A DNA stretch of 23,973 nt. Source: Ichthyophonus hoferi. Taxonomy: Eukaryota > Opisthokonta > Ichthyosporea > Ichthyophonida > Ichthyophonidae. The notes beneath the pieces were generated by a model. That model made no database searches and was not told the origin of the DNA. It worked only from the letters and a program-made list of their open reading frames with translations. A program made the translations under genes and the position numbers. The DNA is taken from the NCBI GenBank assembly GCA_002751075.1, contig NAOQ01000026.1, forward strand, positions 63,097 to 87,069. Direction: 5' to 3'. Positions within the stretch are counted from its first letter, which is position 1. Each line of letters starts with the position of its first letter. Below are positions 1-11,600 of this stretch, one piece after another.

Positions 1-73
<73 letters not shown>
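1..73. repeat. (TAA)n microsatellite
   Basis: About 24 uninterrupted AAT/ATA units from the window edge. It lies in the MCM8 intron downstream of the exon at 220-360. Confidence 0.97.
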
Positions 74-74
<1 letters not shown>

Positions 75-120
75 ACCCTGTGACCATGTCCACTACTATT
101 TCACTTTACGCCCATATGAG

Positions 121-217
121 CCTATCTAGCTATCTAGTTATCTACTTATCTACCTATCTATCTATCTACCTATCTATCTATCTACCTATATCTACCTATA
201 TCTACCTATATCTACCC
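121..217. repeat. TATC/CTAC tetranucleotide and CTATAT-hexamer microsatellite
   Basis: Runs of CTAT and CTAC units followed by four TATCTACC-type units immediately flank the 3' boundary of the MCM8 exon ending at 220; the donor GTGGGT (219-214, minus strand) abuts the repeat. Confidence 0.9.
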
Positions 218-219
218 AC

Positions 220-2809
220 CTGGTATATAGCCAGCCCCATGCAATTGAAGGTAACAATAGGTTCGTCATGTATATCATGCCTTGAAGGAGCATCTATATC
301 TCCTGAGTCAACCAAATCTGAAAAATCAATAAACGCTGTCCCCTTAGTAAGAACAGTTTCCTGGATATAGTAGAAGGTAAAGTAATTATATCATGGTGTA
401 AAAGAAAAGAGAAAAGAAAGAAGGGAAAGACGTAGTGGGATAATAAGAATAACGTATATACTTGGTAAAAGATAGCTATGTGTGTACGTATGTATGTATG
501 TGTATGTGTATATGTGTATGTATGCATAGATATATAGATTAGTAAACTATATAAAGCACGCTTTAATAACATAGTATACGTATAAAACGTAATATATTTA
601 CTTAACATAAAGTAAAGGATATATATATGCTATATACATAATAAAAATATCAAACCAAGTAAAGAAAAGTGTGAAAATATAAGAGTAAAAATAAATATGA
701 AATTTCATTGTATATATAGTGGTCTATATTATAAACAAAGATGTCGTTGCCCTATAGTTTTTAAACAGCATCTAATCCATCGTTACGAGCGGCCGACTTG
801 TCCTAAAGAATGATTATATATAATATATTATTTATGAACTGATATTGAGCTATTTCAAAATAAGCAATAATCCAATTTAATCAACCTGTATTTGCAAATA
901 ATAATATTTAGAGTTTCCAGATGGTTTAATTTTAAAACGTTTTGAAAATAAATTCAAATTCAATGACAAATAAATACTATATTAAAATAACGAATTAAAA
1001 ATAGTCTGTTACATAAACCAATCAATAATAAAATAAAATAATTAACCACCCGATCTGAAACCTTACACAACATATGATGTCAGAATGGCGTGTAAAGAAC
1101 TCAATATACGATTGGATCTTATGGAGATGGGTGAAGTCATCTGAAAACTCTTTAAATAAACCAACCAGATGTTAGTGTTATTTATGTAAAAATATATATA
1201 TATAAACCTAAATAAGGTTTATCATGCAATAAGAAATTGGATTTATTACATATGTTTGCATACATGTTTTTATGTGTGCGTCTATATTTATGCATGTGTG
1301 TGTGTGTGTGTGTGTTTGTGTATGCTCATAAATGTCTATATATATGTATGTGTGTGTGTGTGTTTATGTGCGTATGCTATTAAATAAATGTACTTTGATA
1401 TATATATATATATAAGATATAAATAGGTTTATAAACCTGCATATTCTTATTTATAAATTAGTACACCATTAGTATGTATTTTCACTGGCACAAAATTAGC
1501 TGGGTTATACACCTTGCTTACTATATATAAATTCAGCTAAGCTAATAAAATGATATGTTTAAAAATATACATCAATCATGTTATTATGGTGACCATATTA
1601 TATAATAATATCTACTAATTAATATATCAGCATCAATATGTCTCTACTATATAATAGTTTCATTGATTGATATGTTATAATTGGTTGGTTATATTTATAA
1701 TACTTTTAGTTATTTCCAACTAGGAATATATATAATATTTGTCCTTATTTACTTTGGCATATTATATGCGTTAATTATATCTATAATAAATTAACCAATT
1801 AGTTTTATTGGATAAATACTTTATTCTGCAATACGATGGATAGAAACTAAAACAATACCAATACCCACTTTCGTTTGGGAAGTACAGGTACCACCCTACA
1901 TATGGGCATGTTCCGAGGTTTTTTTTAGGTATAGTACTCTCTATCTGACTATAATAGCCACTAGTCTTTGGAGCTGATGCTGGTCGAGAATTCATTTGAT
2001 TCCCTCCCCATCCCTGTCCTCTTCCTCTCCCTCTTCCTCTCCCTCTCCCTCTATCTCTGTGTGTATAGTTGCTTAGCCTCAAAATAAAATATTAATTTAC
2101 ATTTAGGCTGTTTCGTTCTGACTGAATATCAAATAAAGTATGAGAGATGCTTTCTTGCAAAGATAGTGTTATAAAAAGTCATTCCTTCAAAGTATGTATG
2201 TTTGCATGCATGTATGTACGTATATAGGTAGGTAGGTAGGCAGGTATGTATTTATGTACATATGTTTGAATATATATATATATATAAGAATATTGAAGCA
2301 TGAAGGTATTCAATTAGTACTCTAGATATACTTATGATGTTATATCTTCATTGCACTACCTTTCATACTCCTCTTTTATTGGTATCATAAGTCTCGTTAA
2401 AGGTACCCCACCACTAATATCATTCACTCACTATAACTAGTATGCAAGTAAACAACATATTATTATTTGTTCATTTGTTTCTTAAATTTTAACTGACTAT
2501 ATGCAAAAACACTAATTAAGCCTACAATAATCAAGTGAATATAGTTATATCTTGTCCAACAACCTAGTATTTTGTATTTTAATTGATATAAATCAATACA
2601 AAACAATACTTATGCACAAACCCCAATTAAGGTTCGTTTTATAAAATGTAATATATTACAAGGCCAACCATTAATAAATATCTATATATCAGTTTAGATA
2701 AATAAAACCACAACATATTCTTGATATATATATCCACATCTCTATGTTTATACCTATTATAACTGCCATTCCTTTTTCCTTTCCCTTGGTCTTCAGATGG
2801 TAGTGACAT
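220..2809 (-). CDS. MCM8: MCM8, N-terminal part (4 exons; continues beyond left edge)
   Basis: Minus-strand exons 2754-2809, 1869-2056, 1067-1140 and 220-360 splice in continuous frame (intron phases 2, 1, 0) into 153 codons. MCM8 is a hexameric AAA+ helicase subunit that acts with MCM9 in homologous-recombination repair and meiosis. Visible features, in order: a disordered N-terminus with an RG/GRG run (residues about 19-31) like that of human MCM8; the block YVGWYLYF (human YKGWKLYF); KIQSYIEFFTRH (human KIQAFEKFFTRH); KGTAFIDFSDL (human KGSILVDFKEL); and MGLAIYQ (human MGLAIHQ). The ATG at 2809-2807 is the chosen start because the upstream frame runs to a TAA with no other ATG; an acceptor-like CAG just upstream (at 2814) means a 5' non-coding or alternative first exon remains possible. 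The OB-fold, zinc-binding and AAA+ parts lie off the window. The gene is head-to-head with the ABC ATPase gene. Family identity is recalled, not searched, but five ordered motif matches make it strong. Confidence 0.92.
481..535. repeat. TG/TATG-rich microsatellite in MCM8 intron 3
   Basis: Interrupted GTATGTAT and GTGTAT units. The rest of intron 3 (361-1066) is plain AT-rich sequence in which I see nothing else. Confidence 0.8.
1259..1376. repeat. Two (TG)n tracts in MCM8 intron 2
   Basis: Nearly pure TG runs at about 1295-1314 and 1347-1362, separated by TATATATG sequence; an (AT)n tract follows near 1400. The remainder of the intron (1141-1868) shows nothing recognisable. Confidence 0.85.
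2007..2056. repeat. Coding CCTCTC hexamer microsatellite (RG repeat of MCM8 exon 2)
   Basis: On the minus strand this tract reads as AGAGGN units in frame and encodes the GRGRGRG run near the MCM8 N-terminus. Because the unit is six bases, gain or loss of units stays in frame. Confidence 0.85.
2213..2246. repeat. GTAG/GTAT tetranucleotide microsatellite in MCM8 intron 1
   Basis: Short run of ATGT, then GGTA units. Elsewhere in intron 1 (2057-2753) there is only AT-rich sequence with an (AT)n stretch at about 2271-2285. Confidence 0.75.
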
Positions 2810-4752
2810 GCCTCTGTAATCAACACTATGTAGAATTTCACTGTGATTGCTTTTGGTTAGTGAGATAATAATATGGCATTACATGTTATGAAATAATAAT
2901 GATTCATATAGCTTATATGATTATTTTCTGTTGCTATTCGTAATTTAATAATTGTTTTCCCGTAGTATCTCCCAATCCCCATGTTTTTTATTTGCATATA
3001 TCCATCACAACATCATTGCCTATTTGTCTAGCTTCATTGCTTAAGTACTTCCCAATATTTAATTACATGTACGATGTACATTCATTTACATCCATATACA
3101 CACCTAAATTCATAAAAATATATAGATAGACCTACACTTAACATAAAAATTAACACAGACAAACATGCACATATATAATCTTGATCAATAAATAATCTGA
3201 AGCACATGTTTTATATAGGTAGTATAGTGTCACCTATTATAATACTACATAATTCTTCAAGTAGTGACTATATTATTTTTTCTAAAAAATTATCTCCAGT
3301 TCATCTATTCATTCTCCTCTCATATATTTCCTGTTATCATATTATGCAACAATTACATCCATACACTCTTTCATTTATTTATAACAATGTTCTTTTATAT
3401 TAATATACCATAAACCGGTCTCCTCCTTGCCTCTCTTACTATAATACAAAACTATCTCTTAATTCATTTCTTGCTGCTTTTTCTTTCTTTCCGTTCCAAG
3501 TTTCAAGCGATGGCAGTTGAAGTGGTGGCTTTGGTGTGTTTCAGTCTCCTATTCAAAACATGTGTTTAAAGGTGATATACAAACAAGCCAGAAAGAAACG
3601 TTTGGATGACTAACTGTTTATGTTTTGCTGTGTGAAAGAAAAAGGAAAGTGAAAGAAATGGACAGTAGATTACTTTATACTATATAATTATATATGATTA
3701 TATTATGTAGTAATCGGTATTTTATTATATTATCTACTATAGTATATTAGTATATTAGACTATATTGTACTATTTGTTATATATTATTTGTTGTTGTACT
3801 GCGTTATATTATAGTGCATATTATCTTATAATATGTTGTACTGTTTGAAATGATATTATGTTATACTACAATACATTATTTTATATTATATTATATTAAA
3901 TTGTACTATATAGTTTTATATTCCATCATATTATATTATACTATACTATACTGTATTAATACTAGATTATGTTGTATGAACTATATTATATTATAATACT
4001 ATATTAGTCATTGATTCTTTCCTCCTAAAGCCATTTCCTTCGCTAATTGCTTTATTTTGCCGCCTTTTTAGGTATTATTTTCTAATGATTGGCACATTTT
4101 ATTTTATATCTGATTAAAGATTAAGTAAACAGTGATTCTAATTGGTTCATAACAGCAGGGGATAAAATTAAAATAGCCTCAATATTCATATCGTTTTTCT
4201 GTTTAGGTTTTAATTGTATTTTTAATGTTTTCGCCGCAAATAATTATTTTTAATAATTTTATATTATTTAATATGTTGAAAATTCTTAAATACTCTCTAA
4301 AAATTATAATTATAATTAGTAATAATATACATAAACTTATACTTGATTGATATGCGGAAGAAACGATGATATCTACGGATGTATGAATGGATCTCATATT
4401 TGAAAAATGAAACGAGTACAAAGATACAGAAAAAGAAAAAGAAAAGAAAGTCTTATTTAGTTTAAACATAAAAAATGAAGGCTTTAATTTATAGATAGTA
4501 TACTCAAATGCGGTGTATATGACCTTGGTATCTATATATATTCTTGTAGACAAACAAGTCAACTAATCGCATGAATTACCCAGTTATGATCAGGCATTCA
4601 TTTAAAAATTATCCAATGAAATTAGTCAAGTTTATAAGCTATGCTGGAAGCTGGAGAGAAATAATCTATAATATACAGTATATAATATATAATATAATAT
4701 AGTATATATATTAATGAAAGCTTACCTTGTTAACGTGCTCCTTTCCGTCTAA
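2810..4752. other. Divergent intergenic region between MCM8 and the ABC ATPase gene
   Basis: Both flanking genes start by reading away from this 1.9-kb region, so it should hold both promoters. I see no reliable core promoter element: TATA-like strings are everywhere at this base composition. The main visible structure is the pentamer array at 3665-4007. Small open frames here (for example 3206-3403 and, on the minus strand, 4203-4562) have no coding signal that I recognise. Confidence 0.6.
3665..4007. repeat. Degenerate TTATA/TACTA pentamer array
   Basis: About 340 bases built from ATTATATTATACTATACTA-like strings that keep a rough 5-base register (TATTA, TACTA, TATAT, TGTAC) with many substitutions. 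Similar arrays occur at about 9000-9200 and 20340-20480 in this window. Confidence 0.7.
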
Positions 4753-7590
4753 ATGTCCTTAACTGTGCTAGGTTTGACGTGCACTCTCCCCAACGGTCGT
4801 GTTTTATTTCAAGGTGAGATTTTAATCAGTACTACTTTTACTATCTCCCTCTATCTCTCTTCCTCTATCCATCTCTATCTCTATCTACGTCTATCAGTCA
4901 CATTCCCTTTATGTGTACCTCACTCTTCCTACATTATATACTCTTTCCCATGTGTATGATCATATTTTAGGAAGATTAAAACATGAAGCACCCCAGGAAC
5001 CTCATCCTCACTTTCCTTCAACGCAACTCTGTTTTGGATCATACGTATACTTGTACTTACACCTGCATACCATTCCTTTATTCTCAGATTTAAACCTCCA
5101 TGTTGCCCAAGGAGAGGCATTGATGATTAGAGGACCATCGGGGACCGGAAAAACAAAACTTCTGCGTTTATTAGCTCAATTAGACGCACCTGAAAAGGGC
5201 TCTTTTATTCTCAACGGCACAGAAACACCCGAGAAATTGGGTATTCCTGCTTGGAGGTTGGTTACTTTTATTGTTATTCTCTTTTCATTACCTTCCTTCT
5301 GACTGAAGTATTCAAGACTATTCTTTTTTTTATTTTACTACAGTTTATTGTGTTAGAGATGACTTGGCCTGGTTCCTACACCAAGATAGTAGGATAAAAA
5401 ATATGAAGCGTTCTCACGTGATTGCCGTTTTTTCTTGCATCATGAAAATATCATGGTGATAGTTGTGTTGTTTTTTTAAAATAGAAAGGTTTACATCTAT
5501 GCCCAAGTATGCTTATATATATCAGGTACTGAATGTATGTGTTGTTGCATAGCTTAGGGATACTTATTAATCATAACATGTAAAATGCCAGAATCAACGT
5601 ATTATACGTTGCACAAGACGCCCCTCTTCTTCCAGGAACTCCTGCGGATTTCTTTAAGCAGGTAAGGCTTTTATAATATGAAATAGCAAATATATGTTTA
5701 CAGAATTATTTTCTACTTATTATGTTTCTTTTCTTTACTGTCTTAGTTTGAGTATTTTTTTTGTTCTCTCTCCCTCTTTCTCTCTCTTCCTCTTTCTCAA
5801 CTAGACTTGTAAGTCATATGTGTTTATATTCATATTTAAATATAAATCACCATTTCATACATCCCAAATATATACATGGATATTATAGCAATCTCAGGTA
5901 TATATCTTGAAACTAATTTATCCTCAGTTCATCTACACTCTATCTTATATTAATATGCTCATCCCGTTTATTGAAATTCTTTTCTCCTATGTATATTGGG
6001 GCTTTAAAACTGCGATAGCAAATGCCACTACTTAGGAACCTCTCATTAAATTCCCAACAACTGTAGTTCCCTAAGACCAAAACCATCTCTACTTCCTTAA
6101 GCCTGTATAACACATCAAGATCCCTAATAGCCTATATGCTATAGATATCTACATTAGGCTAAGACTGCTCTTGATTACGATCTTTCATGGCTATAATCAA
6201 ATGTTTCACTCAGGACGTAGTCTATTTTAAAATCTTAGATTACGTAAACCAATCGTGCTGATCTGGACATAATCTATATTTGACAATCTACTCGTTTGTA
6301 TTTCATCTCAGATCACATCATTTAAGGGCCAGAAGGGAAGGAGTCTTGGTAATCCAATAGCAATTGCCTCGCAGTGGTTTCTATCGGCTGATAAGTTTGA
6401 TGAGGTTAGTCACTGGAAGGAATTTGATTTCTAATTATACTTATGTATACATGTCTGTTATATGTATTTATATTTCTTGAATGCATATACATGTGATTGG
6501 TAAGGTATGGCCATATGTATACTTGTTATAAAGGATTAAAGAAAAGCAGGAAGAGAGTTATTATCAATTCAGCCATGTTAATAATATGCTTCATACAATG
6601 CATATGTGGGTGGTAGACCAGGCCCTTGTAGTTCTCGTATTCTTATTGGGTGGGCTGACATCTACCCAATAGCCAGCCTGTGATTATAAAGATGGCCATT
6701 GGCAAACTGTGATTGTAGAGATGTTCATTCATTGGTAGGCTGTGAATATACGAATGGTTATAGGCCCAATAAAGGACCAGGAATGCTAGTTTAACTTTAA
6801 TATTAGTTACTATGGAGAATAGACTCTAAGTGCTCTCCGTCATTCATATTGAGAGATAGTTGATACTGTATATCTGGCATGACACTTCTTTTATTGTTGT
6901 CTACATTCCAGACATATATGACTCTTTGCTTTTTGCTAAATGTAATTACTTGTTACTCTAATTATATTAGTCAAAATTTAGAAACATACCACTATAAAGA
7001 AATAGAAAATAAAACACTACAATATTCACATTTATTCTGCAAAACTTTTCTAGCGTTGGACTGATTTGTCCGGTGGTGAACGTCAGAGAGCTAACTTGGC
7101 TATTGCTGTTGCTTTAAGACCAAAGGTATGTATATATATATGGGCGAAATATAGTAGATTGTCGAAAATACTTATTACTTAATATCATTGTTTGTCGCTG
7201 CTCTCAATTGGGAGATCTGGTCTGTTTCAGGTAGAAATTACTCTGTTGTTATATTGAGGCCATATCATAAGCATAAGCATATATTGCACTTTGATTGTCT
7301 TACATCAATTTATTTACTTTTCTCAGCACACTTTGTACCGCAATAAAATTCTATTTTTAAAGAATGAACTAAATCTTATTAGGAGTGGGTTTAATTCATT
7401 AATTAGTAAGGATATTCATTCAATACGAACATCCGCACTAATTAACTTGTGCTCATAATTATATATGCAACATTAAGGTACTAGTATATGAGCTATGATG
7501 GCTAACATGCCATCTTTTATAGCATTATGATATTTGCCTAATGACATAACTACTACTCACACACCTGAGTTCTCAAGCACGCTAGTAACC

Positions 7591-7624
<34 letters not shown>

Positions 7625-8512
7625 TTATTTATAGTTTTATTATAAGCTGTATCATTTAGCCTTGACTACAACCAGTACTATCTTTATATATCTCAATGCA
7701 CTATTGGGTGTTTGTCTGTACTTTCCATGTTGTCTGTTGTAATCCTTTTCATTTTTTCTACCTCTCTCTCACCCTTTTTCCCTTTTCATTATTTTTTCTC
7801 TATTTTAATCAAACCAACCACATATAATGCTGACCTAGGGCCTCTCAGGTGCTTTTGTTGGATGAAGTGTGTAGTTCGCTTGATCCTGAAGCAACTTTAG
7901 CAATTGAAGAAACCTTGTTGTCAGGCCAGTTTACTACTGTGTGGGTATCACATAACCAAATACAGGTATGTTATATGGTCTGTGAATCAATGTATATGCA
8001 TTAATACATTTTATGAATACGTATTGTATATATCATGTTTGTGAATGCAGGACCTATATGGATGTATTATATGTATAAGATATATATATTCAAAAAACGT
8101 TTGTACAACTCACTGACATCTATTATTATATAAGAAATGATATATAAAACTACCTAATAATTACGGATAAGATTGTCAATTATATATATATATATGGTAA
8201 CTAGTTTTTTTCTTTTCTTAGAATTATCACTTATCCATAAGTGCGAAAACATTATAGAAGTATATGCTTTTAAGCAGATATTGATCAGTAGAAGGAAGCA
8301 TTAAAGTTTTATATGTATTGAAATAATACCATATCATCTTACATATATATATATATATATTGTTAATCACAAGTCATTAATCCCAACCACTGGCATCATT
8401 TCATTATAACTTCCAGGTAGAGCGAATCAAGTGCGTCCATGTCAATTTAAAAGATTTTTTACCAATCCACGATAACAAGGGACTCTCGGACGAGAGTGTG
8501 ACTATTGCTTAA
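4753..8512 (+). CDS. ABC transporter ATP-binding protein, FetA/YbbL/STAR1 type (7 exons)
   Basis: Exons 4753-4813, 5088-5256, 5592-5661, 6312-6404, 7054-7125, 7849-7965 and 8417-8512 give a 225-residue protein, the same length as E. coli FetA. This is the nucleotide-binding subunit that powers a UPF0014 membrane partner. Visible motifs: Walker A GPSGTGKT (residues 36-43); Q-loop glutamine at 85 in VAQDAPLLPG; signature LSGGERQR (136-143); Walker B VLLLDE (156-161) with the catalytic glutamate present; D-loop SSLD (164-167); H-loop histidine at 190 in VSHN. All catalytic elements are intact, so an active ATPase is expected. There is no membrane segment or obvious targeting peptide; the short N-terminus starts immediately at the beta strand. 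Intron phases are 1, 2, 0, 0, 0, 0; the second intron uses a weak donor GTTGGT, but the join TGG AG|A ATC restores the family frame. The next gene downstream is the matching permease, 124 bp away. The substrate cannot be read from sequence. Confidence 0.93.
5755..5806. repeat. CT-rich tract in ATPase intron 3
   Basis: Pyrimidine tract of TCTC and CCCT units. The rest of the intron (5662-6311) shows nothing recognisable. Confidence 0.7.
6678..6766 (+). repeat. Three-copy tandem repeat in ATPase intron 4
   Basis: Three diverged units, each opening with CTGTGA and containing GATGG or GATG followed by ATTGG or TTATAGG, begin at 6678, 6707 and 6740 (periods 29 and 33). A 7-bp inverted repeat ATTGGGT / ACCCAAT (6645-6651 and 6664-6670) lies just upstream. 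Confidence 0.6.
7592..7622. repeat. (AT)n microsatellite in ATPase intron 5
   Basis: About 14 perfect AT units. Other (AT)n runs of 8-11 units occur in introns at about 8342-8361 and 20753-20772 and in the intergenic region at 18279-18298. Confidence 0.95.
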
Positions 8513-8636
8513 ACCAAACCAATTATAACTCCTTTACACCTCGTAGCTCTGATAGATATAACAGGGTTAACACGAGAGAGTAAAGTGTATTTAGATTAAA
8601 AAAATATTAAAAAAGTGAATTGTTAAATTGAGGAAA
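8513..8636 (+). promoter_or_regulatory. 124-bp gap between the ABC ATPase stop and the UPF0014 start
   Basis: This spacer would have to hold the 3' end of the ATPase mRNA and the start region of the permease mRNA. It contains no AATAAA; two ATTAAA variants sit at 8595-8600 and 8606-8611, only 26-37 bases ahead of the permease ATG. An in-frame TGA at 8616-8618 rules out extending the permease frame upstream within this spacer. No pyrimidine-rich 3' splice site is evident just before the ATG, so there is no clear sign of trans-splicing. A promoter inside the last ATPase intron or exon, or a dicistronic transcript, are the inferred alternatives. Confidence 0.45.
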
Positions 8637-11600
8637 ATGAATATGGAGGTAGTTAATTCGTCGCCACCTATTGTGATAGGATTGGATAGCTTGGGGTGGG
8701 TGTCTTGCTATTGGTCGTGAATATTTCCTTTTCTTTACTTTCTCTGTGTTTTCATTTTTTTTATTGGTTTAATGACTAGATGTTTGGTAGTTTATCATTT
8801 ATTGATAGCACATGATCTACGCTATATCTCAGCGAAGCTAATTGTTGTTTATTTCTATATATAGGTTGTACATAGCTCATTTAAGCACGTGTTCGTGTAT
8901 TGAAGCACACGCGTATATGCACATAATCTTATTAACTATATCTATGTAAAATAATTATTGAGATCCATTCTTGTTTATAATCAGCAAGTGAAATGAGCAA
9001 GGAAGAGTGTACAATATTATGTTATGCTTTGTTATTGTACGCTATTTTATAATATGGTCAGATATGATGTTATCTTATTGTATCTTATCTTATGATATAA
9101 TATGGTATTATGCTATGCTAAATAATTTTATATTTATATATGTTATGGTATGACAGGATGCTATATTACGCTATATTATGTTATATTACAATAAAAGATG
9201 ACATAATACGATATATCCATACAAACAGTATCCACCACGCCCCACCTACTCACACCTGCCTCTCAAATCTCCTTACTATGCAGTTACTGCTCCCTTTTAT
9301 TAATTATTAACATTGTTCTTTCTACTGTTCTTCATCTTGGTCTCACTGAAAGACTGGTATGTGTGTTTATACTTTGTGATTTTGTTTGTTACTTATCATT
9401 ACTCGATCATATCACCCATAACTATGGCTTGATATTTAATTTTCTTTATTTTGTAATTGTAAGATGACTAGACACCTCCATAATACTTATTCGGGTATAT
9501 TACAATGTTTTGTTGTTGTTACTTTCAGAGATGTGTTTATGTGCGTTGAGAGAATGGATATAAAATGCCTATTTTTTTAAAAATGCTTCGCATTGATATT
9601 GTGTTTCATTTTTATTATTCTTAATGTGAGTAAAAGGCATGGTGTTTTCGTTTAAATTTTTATGGGCACTAAGGGTATATATATATATGATTAGACACTA
9701 TGTGATAGTATCCTAGCAAGCACATATATACGTGCTTGCATATTCAAGAGAGCTTTTATCTATGTTCAAGGAAAGAATACTATATGTTGAAAACCTATGT
9801 ATATGTATTTAATATGGATTAGTCATTGTAAAATACCCCTATGGAAGCAGAATAGCAACAAAAAGCAGTCACACAAAGCATTTGTCTTTAATTTTATTTT
9901 ATTTTTCCATTCTGCAACGTAAATACCAAGGAAGATTGATTCTGATTATTGGTGGTGTAGTATTTTTTATATATTTTTCTATTACGTATGTACAAGATAT
10001 AGCACACGCAGGGATTATAGCGTGCCAAAGCATACACACCCATACCAGTATAGGAAAGATATTAAGCAAATTAACGAGTACATATGATCCATGTGTAAAT
10101 ATATGTCGTTTATGTAGATTATGCCTCTGTTATTCCATGTTTATTTTCCGTCATAACTTGAAGGAGTTGATATATGTGATCAAGCAATGCTGAAAGGTAT
10201 TGTTAGAATACTGGTTATGTAATTGTGTTAGAGGCTAATATAGGGTGATATTTTAGATTGTGGCTGTGATTCGCTGTGTTGTGCAGCTAACTATACTGGG
10301 GGAACTACTAGAATTAAGTAAGTATATTTTCATGTTCGTCTCTTTTCAAAGCACCTTTTTCTCAGTTTCAAATGTATGTATGTGTGTGCTTGTTTGTATG
10401 TGTACTTGTCTGGTAACGTCTAATTAAAAGCTTTCTTTAACATATGCTTTTCAAAAATAGTGAAAATTGTTCAGGACACCATTCCTGATCGTTAGTAGAG
10501 CATTATCAGCTGATCATAATTTTATACAAATATCCATCAGTATATATAGGACTACATATATAAAAATAATGATATATGATATATATTTCTTTACCTTTAC
10601 CTCTCTTAAAACCATAAAGTACTTCTATTATTTTCTCTTACTGCCTCTTTGGTTTTCTCTTTGTAACAATTCATACTTACAATTTCAATTTTCCACACTC
10701 TTTTGCTTCCAGTTTTCCGAGCAAACAAGGTCTACTTTGTGATTCCTTTTGTCTATGTCACAGTTCTACTGGCGGTTAATGAGACCTATATTCGGCCCAA
10801 ACGCACTTATGGTTTTCATATGTTTTTGAATATCGGAGTCGCCATGTCAGCCCCAATTACTGTCGTTATGGCATATGGTATTCACTTAACCCCTATCGAT
10901 GAAATTGTTGTTTTTTATCATTGAAAAAGAATGTATGTATATATAGATGCAGACCTATAGGTTTATGGCAAAATATTTTGTTAGGAATTCTCTCTCTCTT
11001 TTTCTTTCTCTCCTGCCCCTATTTTCTTACTCTCTGTAACTCATTTATATAAGTCCTATTCCAGTGTTTTCCTGGTTCATTCTTTTGTTTTGTATACTAT
11101 TTACAAAGAGAGGCTCCCTATATGTGTATGTACGTGTTTTTGTCTTGCTCTAATTATGCCATTATATTATTTCTATAAGCTAAACTCGGACTATTATATT
11201 ATTAAACTATTATGCATACCATCGTCCTATCACACATATATACCATCATACTAGTAAATATTCTAACACTTGCATATCTTTTTGACAGCAACATTTTTTG
11301 TTGTTCGCCAGGATCCTTGGTATGATGCCCAATACTTAATTCCTATGACTGGCATGCTACTTGGAAATATGCTTAATGGGATCTCATTGGGATTGGACCA
11401 CTGTCTAAATGGAGTTGAGTAGGTATTGGTTTTTAGTGTATGCGTTTAATTGGTGGGTAAAGCATTAGGGCCTTTATATGCAAGGATATGGACTTAATTG
11501 GATGATGTTGTTGGTTTTATTTAAGCCACAAATATATATATGTATGGCATGAATATATAGATAGTGGTTTTCATGTTTTTTTCTTCTTTTTTCTGTTAAA

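Noticed and set aside
220-360. Ornithine cyclodeaminase/mu-crystallin C-terminus suggested by the FNCMGLAIYQ-like end of this minus-strand exon.
   Set aside because: The upstream exons with KIQSYIEFFTRH and YVGWYLYF, and the KGTAFIDF block, match MCM8 in order and in splice phase, which explains the whole set.
294-608. 104-codon minus-strand frame.
   Set aside because: It overlaps the MCM8 exon in another frame and the rest is translated TG microsatellite.
4203-4562. 119-codon minus-strand frame in the MCM8-ATPase intergenic region.
   Set aside because: Composition is Ile/Phe/Ser/Tyr-rich as expected from AT-rich noncoding DNA; no motif or splice context supports it.
4600-4752. TATA boxes upstream of the ABC ATPase gene.
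   Set aside because: TATATA strings are present throughout the window, so none can be singled out as a promoter element.
9882-10193. 103-codon plus-strand frame considered as the first transmembrane exon of the UPF0014 gene.
   Set aside because: Its possible donors do not fit phase 0 with sensible spacing, whereas the exon at 9284-9356 gives LGLTERL directly before IVAVIRC as in relatives.
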